This document shows, piece by piece, positions 8,069 to 17,043 of a stretch of 40,445 bases of DNA. Below the pieces are notes generated by a model. That model ran no database searches. It was not told where the DNA came from and saw only the letters and a program-made list of their open reading frames with translations. Position 1 is the stretch's first letter; each line of letters opens with the position of its first letter. Source of the DNA: a virus; IMG/VR virus record IMGVR_UViG_3300037102_000031, positions 1 through 40,445 of that record. One strand, written 5' to 3'. The position numbers and the translations under genes are program-made.

Positions 8069-8348
8069 CGCTTACAAGACGGAGCCATCCACTATTAAAT
8101 GGGGCCTAAATCCTGGACAGATTATTACGATCATCGTCCTGGTAGTAGGCATGGCTGCCTCTTGGGGTAGTCTCTCTCAGCAGATTGCTACGCACACCGA
8201 AATGCTCGGCAGGATGTCGGTAGACCAAGCCACTATGGGCCGTGACCTCCTCGGATTGCGGGAAGAACAGGCGCGCGTTCGCGGCAAACTGGAAGAGCAT
8301 GATCGTGAAGATTCCGCGTGGCGCGCGGCTCATCGTCAAGACAGATAA
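8058..8348 (+). CDS. Small membrane protein with coiled-coil tail, lysis region
   Basis: 96 residues. The first ~20 residues are polar, residues 21-38 form one membrane segment (QIITIIVLVVGMAASWGS), and the rest is a charged helix likely to form a coiled coil (LLGLREEQARVRGKLEEHDRED). The layout fits small phage holin or spanin-like proteins next to endolysins, but I recognise no family. ATG 8058 is chosen because ggag (8043-8046) lies upstream; TTG 8037 would put the ribosome site inside the gene. Confidence 0.6.
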   Translation: MPDNAYKTEPSTIKWGLNPGQIITIIVLVVGMAASWGSLSQQIATHTEMLGRMSVDQATMGRDLLGLREEQARVRGKLEEHDREDSAWRAAHRQDR

Positions 8349-8361
8349 AAGAGAGGGTATT

Positions 8362-8688
8362 ATGCAGCGTAAACCAGACAACGGCGAGTCCACGTTCGAC
8401 AAGTTTCGTTCTCCGCAGGCGGTCCCAGTGGAGCCTGAAGGTGAGATCCTTCAACGCATGGCCCAGTCGGACACCTATAACGAAAGCGAACGCAAGTCAA
8501 TGGTGAGATCGGCGGAATGGCTTAATCGTGAGGCTATGGGGCGGGAACTGTTCAACACGCAGATGAACTCGCCTGGGGCTTCTACGTTCTCCAAGGGCCG
8601 AGTGTTCGATTGCCCAGAGCCGGAAACGTCTGAGCGAAGGAAAGAGAGCATCAAAGACTTTCCAGAAGTTCCTAGCAGTCGCAGGTAG
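8362..8688 (+). CDS. Hypothetical protein, polar, 108 residues
   Basis: Begins MQRKPDNGESTFDKFRSPQ with a gagaggg ribosome site (8351-8357). It is strongly hydrophilic (many Glu, Arg, Ser) with a helical stretch around residues 40-65 (YNESERKSMVRSAEWLNREA) and no membrane segment. It lies between the lysis-like membrane proteins and an adaptor-like structural gene. I recognise no family. The frame extends upstream to 8242, but that would overlap the previous gene by over 100 bases. Confidence 0.6.
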   Translation: MQRKPDNGESTFDKFRSPQAVPVEPEGEILQRMAQSDTYNESERKSMVRSAEWLNREAMGRELFNTQMNSPGASTFSKGRVFDCPEPETSERRKESIKDFPEVPSSRR

Positions 8689-8700
8689 AGAAGGTGCGTA

Positions 8701-9354
8701 GTGCCGCTTGTTACGCTTGGGAGTCTTATCGGCCGGGTGTACACACGCCTTGATAATAATGGCCTACTCTACCCTCGTCCGGAGATTGTCAATGCCATTA
8801 ACGAAGCGGTCCAGGTCGTCAACCTCTCCACGGGGTTCATCCAAGGCACTTTCCAGATTCCAGGGTGGTCTCAGGTCAACCGAGTCTGGTACGACACCCC
8901 CGCTCAGATCATCATTCCCCTGCGCGTCACGTTCGAGGGCATGTACCTTCAACCGACGACGCTTTGGCAACTGGGCGCTTCTTATCCCAATTGGACGGCA
9001 GACACAACCAGCAGTGTGGGGCTTCCTGTTTCCTATTGGGTCCCGTGTGGTCTGACGAAGTTCGGGATCTACCCCGCTGATTCCCTTGGTGGCTGTGACA
9101 TCAGGGTAACTGGAGTGATGGAGCCGGTCCCATTGGTGGCCGATACGGACATCCTCAATCTCCCCAACGAGTACGCCAGCGCCGTTGATTTTCTGGCGGC
9201 ACATACCCTCATGCTGAAGGAATCCTCAACCATCTTTGCACACGGATCGACGGACTATCAGAAGTACCTGTCCGTCAACAAGAAGATGACAATTTGGAAG
9301 GGGTTGACGCAACCGCGCTACTTCTTACCGGAAGCCCAGCAGGCTAAAACATGA
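8701..9354 (+). CDS. Phage adaptor-like structural protein
   Basis: 217 residues, GTG start at 8701 with gagaagg upstream (8688-8694). The N-terminus (LGSLIGRVYTRLDNNGLLYPRPEIVNAINEAVQVVNLSTGF) is the usual helical opening of phage head-tail adaptor proteins, with the 'yprpEIvnaINEAvqvvN' pattern. A beta-rich middle follows (FGIYPADSLGGCDIRVTGVMEPVPL), then a helical end (PNEYASAVDFLAAHTLMLKE). This architecture is typical of connector proteins between portal and tail. It is one of three adaptor-like genes in this block. The stop overlaps the lysozyme start (ATGA). Confidence 0.55.
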   Translation: MPLVTLGSLIGRVYTRLDNNGLLYPRPEIVNAINEAVQVVNLSTGFIQGTFQIPGWSQVNRVWYDTPAQIIIPLRVTFEGMYLQPTTLWQLGASYPNWTADTTSSVGLPVSYWVPCGLTKFGIYPADSLGGCDIRVTGVMEPVPLVADTDILNLPNEYASAVDFLAAHTLMLKESSTIFAHGSTDYQKYLSVNKKMTIWKGLTQPRYFLPEAQQAKT

Positions 9355-9872
9355 CAGATGAATTCCAAGCAAAGCTGATCGCCATGCTCTCTACCCATGA
9401 GGGCCGCAAAGCATGGATGTATCCCGATACAGCAGGGAACGTCACCGTGGGGGTAGGGCACATGATCCCCTCGCCCGATGCCGCAACGCAGTTAGGGTTC
9501 TCAGACGCCAATCTTGAGACGGCTTCAGAGGAGGATGTCGTCAACGGATGGGGCTTTGTCAAATCCAGCAACCAGGAATACAAGGCACTGACGCTATCAG
9601 ACAGCAAAATCAACAATCTCCTAATGGGGGATGTGGCTCACTTCTACCTTGTCTTGATCCAGACTTTCCCAAAGTTTAAGTCTTATCCTGAGTCAGCCCA
9701 ATTGGGCCTCTACGACATGGTATTCAACCTAGGAAGCTTTCGGGCTTTTCCTAGATTTGCGGCGGCTGTGCTGCAACAGAATTGGGCATCGGCGGCGGCA
9801 GAATGCCAGCGTGAAGGCATTGGAGCCGCCCGCAATCAGGATACGAAGAATCTTTTCCTGGAGTGCGCATGA
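9351..9872 (+). CDS. Endolysin, GH24 (T4-type) lysozyme
   Basis: 173 residues. The N-terminus reads E17-x8-D26-x5-T32 followed by VGVGH, which keeps the Glu-Asp-Thr catalytic spacing of T4 lysozyme (E11, D20, T26). The enzyme hydrolyses the MurNAc-GlcNAc bond of peptidoglycan at host lysis. The C-terminal half has the family's 'ALxDMVFNLGxFxxFPRFxxAVxxxxW' segment (residues ~120-150). There is no signal peptide or membrane anchor, so it would need a holin; two candidate membrane proteins lie upstream. The start overlaps the previous stop (ATGA), as does its own stop with the next start. One copy of the 14-base dispersed motif lies inside (9651-9664). Confidence 0.9.
   Translation: MTDEFQAKLIAMLSTHEGRKAWMYPDTAGNVTVGVGHMIPSPDAATQLGFSDANLETASEEDVVNGWGFVKSSNQEYKALTLSDSKINNLLMGDVAHFYLVLIQTFPKFKSYPESAQLGLYDMVFNLGSFRAFPRFAAAVLQQNWASAAAECQREGIGAARNQDTKNLFLECA
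9651..9664 (+). repeat. Dispersed 14-base motif, copy 2 (GTCTTGATCCAGAC)
   Basis: Lies inside the lysozyme gene, where it encodes VLIQ-T. The 14 bases are identical to the copy at 39223-39236 on the other strand. Reads with transcription. Confidence 0.7.
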
Positions 9873-10717
9873 GCACGTCGAACCCATACGTCGAGATCTT
9901 TCAAACTCGGCTCACGTCGGACCTCTACGCTATCTACAAACAATGCTCCAATGTTTTGCTTGAAGATGGAGGTCTTACTTTAGGGCTGATTACAGATAGT
10001 GAGTTCTACGCTATCGCCAATGAGGTTGTAACGGACTTCTTGAGTAAGACTCAGATCATCAAAAAAGTATTCTGCGTCCCATTATTGGTCGGCGTGGACA
10101 CATACACGAAGCCCGATCAACTGGGGGAGATTGACGAAGCGCTTGCGGGGCAGACGCACATCAACCGGACGAGCGGGTTCTATTTGGACAATTCCGACCC
10201 TTCGTGGCCGACGCAGTTCAACCAGCCACAGTCCTTCAAGGAAGATGAAGTCCCAGTCAATCAGATCCAACTAAGCCCTATGCCAAACGTGGAAGGAGAG
10301 TTGACGTACACCTACGATCAGGGCTATGGCGTGCCCGCCTCTACGTCTGGCGCGGTTGACTTCGACATCCAGGCCAATCCGTCTACCCCTGGTTACGGGG
10401 TGTTTGCCGAAGCCATTGGGAATCCATATTTAGAAGCAGCCGGGACTGGTTACGGGGTGTATGCCGACATGGTATGCTCCACTGGGAATCTGACGATGAT
10501 TGGGAATGTCATCCCGACCGATCCGACGTATATTCAGCTAATCCCCGCTTCGTTCCAGTGCTACTTGAAGTATGGGATACTCTCCAGGATCTTTTCTACA
10601 AACAGCGAATTGAAAGACGAACAGAAAGCCACCTATTGCCAAGCGCGGTATGCTGAAGGTGTGAACTTAGCAGGAGCAATTATGGCCAACATCTACACGG
10701 AGCAAGCCAATGCCTGA
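9869..10717 (+). CDS. Structural protein, adaptor/connector-like
   Basis: 282 residues. ATG 9869 forms an ATGA overlap with the lysozyme stop; GTG 9863 is the alternative. The N-terminal half is helical (LTSDLYAIYKQCSNVLLEDGG, SEFYAIANEVVTDFLSKT). The centre is a beta/turn-rich, Gly/Pro/Tyr-rich region with two similar 'GYGVxAxx' segments (residues ~170-203). The end is helical (ILSRIFSTNSELKDEQKATYCQARYAEG), a pattern seen at the ends of phage adaptor and tail-tube-like proteins. Function is inferred from position and pattern. The next gene overlaps its end by 8 bases. Confidence 0.5.
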   Translation: MSTSNPYVEIFQTRLTSDLYAIYKQCSNVLLEDGGLTLGLITDSEFYAIANEVVTDFLSKTQIIKKVFCVPLLVGVDTYTKPDQLGEIDEALAGQTHINRTSGFYLDNSDPSWPTQFNQPQSFKEDEVPVNQIQLSPMPNVEGELTYTYDQGYGVPASTSGAVDFDIQANPSTPGYGVFAEAIGNPYLEAAGTGYGVYADMVCSTGNLTMIGNVIPTDPTYIQLIPASFQCYLKYGILSRIFSTNSELKDEQKATYCQARYAEGVNLAGAIMANIYTEQANA

Positions 10718-10946
10718 TGCCATCACCGTTACTTTCAGAGGGATCGTCGTCGAAGACTTCATGATGGTCACTGTCGCCGGTCCTGCCACTACGACTGTTC
10801 TTGGAGTAGGCCCTGGCGTAACCGTCTCTCCCTTCGTCATGGCGGCAAGCGATGCAGGCGCAGCGACGGCAGGAGTACCTGTCGGCGGGGTCTATATCGT
10901 CACGTCAGCTCCAGGGAATAGCTACCTCAAGGCCAGAATGAGCTAA
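10710..10946 (+). CDS. Small beta-rich structural-region protein
   Basis: 78 residues, rich in Val, Thr, Gly and Ala, with alternating hydrophobic residues throughout (MPDAITVTFRGIVVEDFMMV...), which suggests a small beta domain. No signal peptide, Cys or motif. It overlaps the end of the preceding gene and lies 6 bases before the 1342-residue structural gene. It may be a small virion decoration or tail protein; no family recognised. Confidence 0.6.
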   Translation: MPDAITVTFRGIVVEDFMMVTVAGPATTTVLGVGPGVTVSPFVMAASDAGAATAGVPVGGVYIVTSAPGNSYLKARMS

Positions 10947-10952
10947 GACAAC

Positions 10953-13900
10953 ATGGCTGACCTCCAACCTATTTCCCGTGCTTTCCCCAATGGCGGGCTC
11001 CAACTGAAGCAGGACCCGGCCCTGTTGGACGAGTCGCATTACAGCGAATTGACCAATGTTGTCAGTGTCCAGGAGGGGAACATCACGGTTAGGGCGGGGA
11101 GTCAGAAGATCACCAGGGCTGACGAATGGCAACAGGATTTCGACGAAGCTCCGGTCATCCATTCAATCTCTGCGTTGCACGTAGGGGACTTGGGGGAGGA
11201 AATCTTATACGTTGGCGAGGATGTGAACATTTGGTCTCGGATCAACGGCGGAGATTGGAATGAGATTGCAACTGGCGTAGCCCCATCGGACGCTTACGCT
11301 CGTCAGAGATTCAGCGCTATCTCCTATTCTGCTGGGTCTAGCGGACTCCCCTACCAGTACTTTGCCTGCCCCAGCGCGATGCTGAAGGATAGCGGGATAA
11401 ACCCAGCCACAGCTTCGCCGGGACTTCAAAAGTGGGGGATATTGCCTCCAGTGCAACCAGTCCAGGCAGCGTTGGGCGCGTACACGTTACTGCCTCCAGA
11501 CATGGACGTGGTTTACAACTTAGCCGTAGGCTCAGACATAAGCAGATTGCCCTATATGTCCGTCGCAGAGGCTAGCGGGACAGTCCCAGGGAACATCACC
11601 ATCACCCCGTCCACTATGTCTGGGATCAACGTGGGGATGCTGTTGCAGATCGTAACTCCGGCTATTGGAGGGGTTCCAGCCTACACTCAATACGCTCCCG
11701 TTCTCTCCAGCGATTCGACTACCTTCAGCGTGTATCTGGAAGATATACCCAATGTCGGGGCCTTGATCCAAGCGGCAGAGGATTTAGATACGGACACTGG
11801 TTCAAGTGACTTCGTAACGCTTGCGACGATGGACATAGCGCTAGATGCTTCTTTTGACGGAATCCCGTCAACTGGCTATTCCACGGATGATCTTGTTCAC
11901 ATTTCGGTCTACGCCTCAGACCCGGCTCAATATACAGACATCCGGTTTAGAGTCTTGGTCAACAATAGCAACTCCGACTATTATGAAAAATCAATCCTTC
12001 CAACTGCGATCCAGCCGCAGGTTACGGGTACGCAGACTTCTACCCAGAACCTCAGCAATATCGGAGCAACCATTCCTCAGAGCGCCCTTAACGACACTCC
12101 GTATATCAGCCAGGAAATCACTCAAGCTAAAGCCCAAGCACTGGCTGCCGTATCGGCTGAAGCTGCCGATTCAGGCAACGCAGTCTGGACAGAGATTAGT
12201 ATTCCAAAGTCTCAATTCCTGGCTGTCGGGAATGCCGGGAACCCGGTATATTCGTGGAAGAATGTAACTGGGTTTCAGGTCGTTTATAAGACCGTTGCGG
12301 TCCCAACCGGAAGCCCCGAGCTTGGCATTAGCAGCATTTATATCGCCGGTGGGGCTGGGCCAAACGCGGTTACTACTTCATCGGACTTTCCCCTCCAGCC
12401 GTACAGTTACATTTTCACGTTCCGTAACCCCATTACTGGGGCCGAAGGCAATCCCTGCGCCTTGATGATTCCAACGGCGGCGGTGAGCCCGCAACGGCAA
12501 GGCGTTGATTTAACTCTCTACGGGACAGACGATCCTCAGATAACTGGGGAGAATTCCATTTCGGTCTACAGGGCTGGGGGCTCTTTTGCTGACTCGTACT
12601 ATCGGTTTGTCGGCTATGCTGCTAATCCTGGGGCTGGCGAGACTGTCATTTTCAGCGATCAGCAGAGCGACCAGAGCATAGATATTAACAATCTAGTAGA
12701 CTTTGACAACGATACGCCGGTAACGAGCGCCCTTCCAACCCCAGTGGTAATGACTTCCTCCACTGTGGCTGTAGCCAATACGCTTGCGGTTTTGAACGTA
12801 ATAGTCACCTCCGGTTCTTTGGCAAGCCTGACCGTAGGGACACCTCTCACTGTGGGCATAAACACGCTGACGCAAGAAACGTCGATCTTGGCGGCTGTGG
12901 ATGCAGTCGGCGGGACGGTTACGCTGTTTCTCCAGTACGACCATTCGGACGCGGCTACGAACCCGATCACGATCCAAGCTGACGCTATTGCCAACCAACC
13001 CGTGACTCTTTCCCTAGAAGCGTTTGATTCGGTATTTCTTGCAGGCGATCCGAACAATCCGCATGTCCTTTACCAGTCAAAGACTGGCAGGCCCGAGGCT
13101 TTCCCGATCATCAACCTAACGACGAACGTAGCAAACGCCATCAACGTCGGAACCCCCTCCAATTATATCGTCAATATGACGGAGTTCTCTGGCGGGGTTC
13201 TGTGCATGAACCTAAACAACCTGTACTACGTGGCTGTGGCGTCTGGCCAGATGGAGGCCCCTATTGCCACCCCTGCCCAAAGGGGCTTGTTGGCCACTAA
13301 GGCATGGTGCATGGCAGACAATGAGTTGTGGTACTTGTCTTACGACGGGATCTATTCATGGAGCGGGGGGATGAGCGCCTGGAGAAGCCAAGACATAGAC
13401 CCGCTGTTCAACGGGCATACGATTGGTCCTTATTCCCCAATAGACACCCGGCCTCATCTTGGGACGGCAGGCGCAGACGTAGTTACGATGGAGTACAACG
13501 ACAACGAGGTGTTCGTCTCCTACCTGGACACCCTTGGCGTCCCACACCGTCTCAGATACCATACGAAGTTCAAAAGATGGAGCATTGAGGACTTAAGTGA
13601 CATTCTAGCCAACGGAGCCCTTGTTGGAATAACGGCTCAGTTCAACGACAAGACGACAGGAATCCTCTATGCGGCTAAAAGCCCAAACACATTCGCCTTC
13701 TTGTACGAAGAGAAGTCTGGGACGTCCGATGGCTGGGTGGATACACCGAACGATGGGCAGGCTATCGTCTATTCCTTGACCCCAGCGGCCTTCACGGCGA
13801 ATGCTCCTAGCGCGAACAAGACATTTGCGGATCTCATCCTGGAGATGAAGTCCACCGACATCGTGACTATCCAGACGTTCTACGACTTCTCGACAACGCA

Positions 13901-14981
13901 GGATGAGCTTTTTACGATTGTTCCCAACCCCAATCGGGTTCGTATTCCCAATTCAATCCAGGGTGGATACCACAAGGAAGCTTATGCCATCCAGACAAGG
14001 ATCTCTGGGACGACAACAGGCGGAGGCTCCTTCTATTCGTTGACGTTGAATGTCGTCCCTCTGGCTCAGATCCAAGTGGGGCGTGCTTACGATTGGGACG
14101 ATTTGGGATGGCCCTTTGATAAGCGACTATACCAATTGGTGATGGAATATGACATCCCGGTGGGGCAAACCGTCGTGATGAACATGGACACGATGACCGG
14201 CGTTATCGGCGTCCAGCAAGAGAACACGGCTGTCCAGTCTTTCGTCTTAGCCCCTCCAACCACTACGGGAGGGAAGCCTAACCGGATCACGGCCAACTTC
14301 GCCCTGAATGACAACATGATCGTCAAGAAGGTTCGGTTGCGGCCAACGGTTGCGGGCGTCCCCTTTAAGCATTTCTCTTACTCGTTTCCCGGCCTCAGTA
14401 AGTATCCTGCCGACAGGACTCTCTATACGGAGTGGAGCGACCTGGAGTATTCTGGCGACAAAGTTTTTAGGACTCTCAACCTAGAAATGAATTCATCGGG
14501 GTTGCCATGCGCGGTTCAACTGCAAGGGGATTCTGGGAATCTGGGAGCTCCGATCTCTGTTGTCACCACGTTGAATGACCGGGCTCGCATCTTGACTCTA
14601 CAGAGCGACTTGATCTCGAAAAACACTCGGCTTGTTTTCACGCCATCTCCAGGGGGATACTCCCAATACTTCAAGCACAGTTTCGATTTCTGGAAAGAGC
14701 CGATGGCTGTGTCTCATTGGGATTCCTACGAGTTCAACTTCGGCTACGATGGATACAATTTCGTCAAGCAGGCGTGGCTGGAGTACACTTGTTCTGTGCC
14801 AATTCGGGTGACATTTTACGGGGACGACGGAGAGCCGTTTTATCAGATTACCCTACCGGCGCACCCACAGCGGGACGTTGAACGGTTCTATTTGCCCGCT
14901 TCTCTCATAGACAACGAAGGTGACGTTTCTCTGAATAAGAGCAAGCGGAAAAGGATGACAATTGATACGGTTGCCAGCTAA
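10953..14981 (+). CDS. Large tail/virion structural protein (1342 residues)
   Basis: It opens with FPNGGLQLKQDPALLDESHYSEL...N-V-V-S-x-x-E-G-N-I-T-V-R-x-G, a pattern I associate with large phage tail or DNA-stabilisation proteins that begin '(F/L)P(x)GGL...L...GE...L.N....G.....R.G'. The rest is almost entirely beta-structured. The segments around residues 750-870 (VLYQSKTGRPEAFP, LWYLSYDGIYSWSGG, HRLRYHTKFKRWS) look like beta-propeller or nozzle-type blades, as in P22 gp10-like and T7 gp12-like tail hub proteins. The exact family cannot be fixed by eye. It sits between adaptor-like proteins and other tail genes, fitting a tail hub or nozzle role. Confidence 0.6.
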   Translation: MADLQPISRAFPNGGLQLKQDPALLDESHYSELTNVVSVQEGNITVRAGSQKITRADEWQQDFDEAPVIHSISALHVGDLGEEILYVGEDVNIWSRINGGDWNEIATGVAPSDAYARQRFSAISYSAGSSGLPYQYFACPSAMLKDSGINPATASPGLQKWGILPPVQPVQAALGAYTLLPPDMDVVYNLAVGSDISRLPYMSVAEASGTVPGNITITPSTMSGINVGMLLQIVTPAIGGVPAYTQYAPVLSSDSTTFSVYLEDIPNVGALIQAAEDLDTDTGSSDFVTLATMDIALDASFDGIPSTGYSTDDLVHISVYASDPAQYTDIRFRVLVNNSNSDYYEKSILPTAIQPQVTGTQTSTQNLSNIGATIPQSALNDTPYISQEITQAKAQALAAVSAEAADSGNAVWTEISIPKSQFLAVGNAGNPVYSWKNVTGFQVVYKTVAVPTGSPELGISSIYIAGGAGPNAVTTSSDFPLQPYSYIFTFRNPITGAEGNPCALMIPTAAVSPQRQGVDLTLYGTDDPQITGENSISVYRAGGSFADSYYRFVGYAANPGAGETVIFSDQQSDQSIDINNLVDFDNDTPVTSALPTPVVMTSSTVAVANTLAVLNVIVTSGSLASLTVGTPLTVGINTLTQETSILAAVDAVGGTVTLFLQYDHSDAATNPITIQADAIANQPVTLSLEAFDSVFLAGDPNNPHVLYQSKTGRPEAFPIINLTTNVANAINVGTPSNYIVNMTEFSGGVLCMNLNNLYYVAVASGQMEAPIATPAQRGLLATKAWCMADNELWYLSYDGIYSWSGGMSAWRSQDIDPLFNGHTIGPYSPIDTRPHLGTAGADVVTMEYNDNEVFVSYLDTLGVPHRLRYHTKFKRWSIEDLSDILANGALVGITAQFNDKTTGILYAAKSPNTFAFLYEEKSGTSDGWVDTPNDGQAIVYSLTPAAFTANAPSANKTFADLILEMKSTDIVTIQTFYDFSTTQDELFTIVPNPNRVRIPNSIQGGYHKEAYAIQTRISGTTTGGGSFYSLTLNVVPLAQIQVGRAYDWDDLGWPFDKRLYQLVMEYDIPVGQTVVMNMDTMTGVIGVQQENTAVQSFVLAPPTTTGGKPNRITANFALNDNMIVKKVRLRPTVAGVPFKHFSYSFPGLSKYPADRTLYTEWSDLEYSGDKVFRTLNLEMNSSGLPCAVQLQGDSGNLGAPISVVTTLNDRARILTLQSDLISKNTRLVFTPSPGGYSQYFKHSFDFWKEPMAVSHWDSYEFNFGYDGYNFVKQAWLEYTCSVPIRVTFYGDDGEPFYQITLPAHPQRDVERFYLPASLIDNEGDVSLNKSKRKRMTIDTVAS

Positions 14982-14989
14982 AGGATTTT

Positions 14990-16420
14990 ATGTCACTTCA
15001 AATCAGTTCGGTCGGCTCGACGCAGTACTCCGAGGTGCCATGCACGACGACGATGACATTGATGCAAGCGGTTGTGGATCAATTAGTTCTCTCAGGCTGG
15101 ACCATTTCTCAGCAGTTCGCCGCTACCGGGGAAATTCTGGTAACCGGATATCCGAACAACGGCTGGACGATTACCTTCTCTAGCCCTTGGGCATTGTTCC
15201 CGACGCAGGTGTGGACCTACGTAACGACCGTCACTGGGGCAAACCAGATTCTAGTTGGGGCCAATCTGCCAGCGGTGGCTGCGAATCTTGCTGCGGCAAT
15301 GACTAGTACCGGGCTAATGACGGCGACCGTTGACGGCTCCAACAATTTACTGATTCACTTAGTCTCGGCTGGAACGGGCGCGGCAGCCAACAGCATCATC
15401 GGGATTGCCGACCCCACTGCTTCCTGGGGATCGACCAATCTATACATAGGCGGTCTCGGCACTTTTTACACGCCGTTCCTTGCCAATGGTGGCTTTTTCA
15501 TGCTTTCCGGGGTAACGGCTCAGGGCTTGCAAATGGGCCTATTTGTAGAGAATGGTGGCGATTATGTCAGATTTAGGGTGGCCTCAGTCCTGCAAGACAT
15601 GGTGAGCTTTGTCCTAACTGACAGTGCGCGCAAGGCTGTGGTCACCAACACTGCGGGGATTGCTAACGTCCTATGCTATTCAAACTCCACCCGTGTCCTG
15701 GAATTCGTCTCGAATGCTCATCAATGTTTCTTGTGGTTACTGGGGGACTCTAGTACGAACTTTACCAGGATGGCCTTCGGCCTCCCCTACATTCGGGCGT
15801 TCAATGCACCAATTTTAATTTCCGCCGCTAGTAATACGAGCCCGGTTGTTCTGGCGACAGCGACGGCGCACGGCAGAACTACCGGAGATTACGTCTTCGT
15901 GGCCGACACGCAAGGCAACCTAGGCGCAAACGGCTATTGGCAGTGTGTCGTGATAGACCCGACGCACCTTTCACTGACGGGATCAACCGGCACAGGCGCA
16001 TACGCGAGCGGCGGCCTACTCGCGGGCGCTTCTACTCAACTGGCGCGCGCCGCGTGGTTTGCCGGTGAAAACTCGCCATTCTTCAGGACCACTCTCGGCG
16101 CTGGGTCACAGGCGTCTACTTGGGTCGTAACAAACCAACTTCCCATGGGTGGACCGCCAATCAGCCTGAAGTCTTCCGGCCCATTTTCTAACATCGGCAC
16201 CCCCGTCTCCGCTTATGGCTCAATCCCGAGCGCCATGGACCCGGTGATTTGCTGGGCGCCAGAAGGAACGAGCGGGACTCTGTATGAGATCGGGCAATTG
16301 TGGGATTGTTTCATCACGATGGAAAACGTCCCAATAGACCGAGTGGCCCCGAACTTTCTTGGATTCCCGTGGGTGCAGTATACAAATTCAGGATATTCGA
16401 TGTGGCTGAAGAGGGGATGA
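14990..16420 (+). CDS. Tail/virion structural protein (476 residues)
   Basis: Low-charge, beta-rich protein with a short N-terminal helix region (TMTLMQAVVDQLVLSGWTI), then Gly/Ala/Thr-rich strands (ANQILVGANLPAVAANLAAAM...). A module near residues 275-345 (SPVVLATATAHGRTTGDYV...NGYWQCVVIDPTHLSLTGS) resembles the 'ATxHGxxTGDxVxIxGxxGNxxANGxW.V..vdxTxfxL..S' unit common in phage virion proteins. ATG 14990 has aaggatttt just upstream. Likely a structural tail component; no enzyme motif. Confidence 0.6.
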   Translation: MSLQISSVGSTQYSEVPCTTTMTLMQAVVDQLVLSGWTISQQFAATGEILVTGYPNNGWTITFSSPWALFPTQVWTYVTTVTGANQILVGANLPAVAANLAAAMTSTGLMTATVDGSNNLLIHLVSAGTGAAANSIIGIADPTASWGSTNLYIGGLGTFYTPFLANGGFFMLSGVTAQGLQMGLFVENGGDYVRFRVASVLQDMVSFVLTDSARKAVVTNTAGIANVLCYSNSTRVLEFVSNAHQCFLWLLGDSSTNFTRMAFGLPYIRAFNAPILISAASNTSPVVLATATAHGRTTGDYVFVADTQGNLGANGYWQCVVIDPTHLSLTGSTGTGAYASGGLLAGASTQLARAAWFAGENSPFFRTTLGAGSQASTWVVTNQLPMGGPPISLKSSGPFSNIGTPVSAYGSIPSAMDPVICWAPEGTSGTLYEIGQLWDCFITMENVPIDRVAPNFLGFPWVQYTNSGYSMWLKRG

Positions 16421-16421
16421 T

Positions 16422-17042
16422 GTGGCTCTGAGTACAGAAGAGGACCTCTTATACCCGGTCTACTCCTATCCCAATTGCTTCGGCGGGGATTGGCCGGAGA
16501 CTGTCGAAACAATGGGGATGACTTTTGCGACTCTGGCGATTGCAACCGTTAACGGAACCAATCCAGTTGCGCTGGGCTTTAGCGTTGCATCTGGGCTCTG
16601 GGTGGGCCAGCCTATTACAGTTGTTGGCGTTGGGGGTGGAGTCGACGGCCCACACCAAGTACTCACCGCCCCTACAACCGTTTCAGCCACAATCGACGCG
16701 GTGGGCACTGGGACATATACAAACGGGACCGTAGTCCCTTCCGACAGATTCGTTGGGGTGAATTTGGCAGAGGGTCTTTTCCTGGCAGAGAGAGATGTAC
16801 TCATGCCAGCAAACCCGTTCATCACTCTTTCGACAACTGTTTCGACAATTGTTTCGACAACTGTTACTGTGACAACGACGGTTACCACTACGGTTAGTCC
16901 CACCATCACCCCAGTTGTTGGATTGCCGGTATTTAAGCTCTATGCTGATGGGTCGCGTTTAGAATGGATGGCCTGTGGGGCCGATCAGAGGTCGGCGTAT
17001 CAGCAAACCACGTTGTCAACTTTGATGGCCCCGAGGATTTAA
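16422..17042 (+). CDS. Structural protein with Thr/Val tandem repeat
   Basis: 206 residues, GTG start 1 base after the preceding stop, with gagggg upstream (16411-16416). The N-terminal ~130 residues are beta-rich. Residues ~136-160 are low complexity, made only of S, T, V, I and P and encoded in part by three 12-base repeats (16828-16863). The C-terminal ~45 residues (LPVFKLYADGSRLEWMACGADQRSAY) look folded again. The layout suggests two small domains joined by a stiff Thr/Val stalk, as in virion spikes or fibres. Confidence 0.55.
   Translation: MALSTEEDLLYPVYSYPNCFGGDWPETVETMGMTFATLAIATVNGTNPVALGFSVASGLWVGQPITVVGVGGGVDGPHQVLTAPTTVSATIDAVGTGTYTNGTVVPSDRFVGVNLAEGLFLAERDVLMPANPFITLSTTVSTIVSTTVTVTTTVTTTVSPTITPVVGLPVFKLYADGSRLEWMACGADQRSAYQQTTLSTLMAPRI
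16828..16863 (+). repeat. Three tandem 12-base units
   Basis: TTTCGACAACTG (16828-16839), TTTCGACAATTG (16840-16851) and TTTCGACAACTG (16852-16863) follow one another directly with one mismatch. The unit encodes four residues (STTV/STIV). A looser Thr/Val tract continues to about 16905. Unit number could vary by slippage. Confidence 0.85.
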
Positions 17043-17043
17043 C

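Noticed and set aside
13864-14000. Two ATCCAGAC half-sites (near 13871 and 13990), and a looser match near 6800
   Set aside because: Only half of the motif matches, or two fixed bases differ; such matches are expected by chance.
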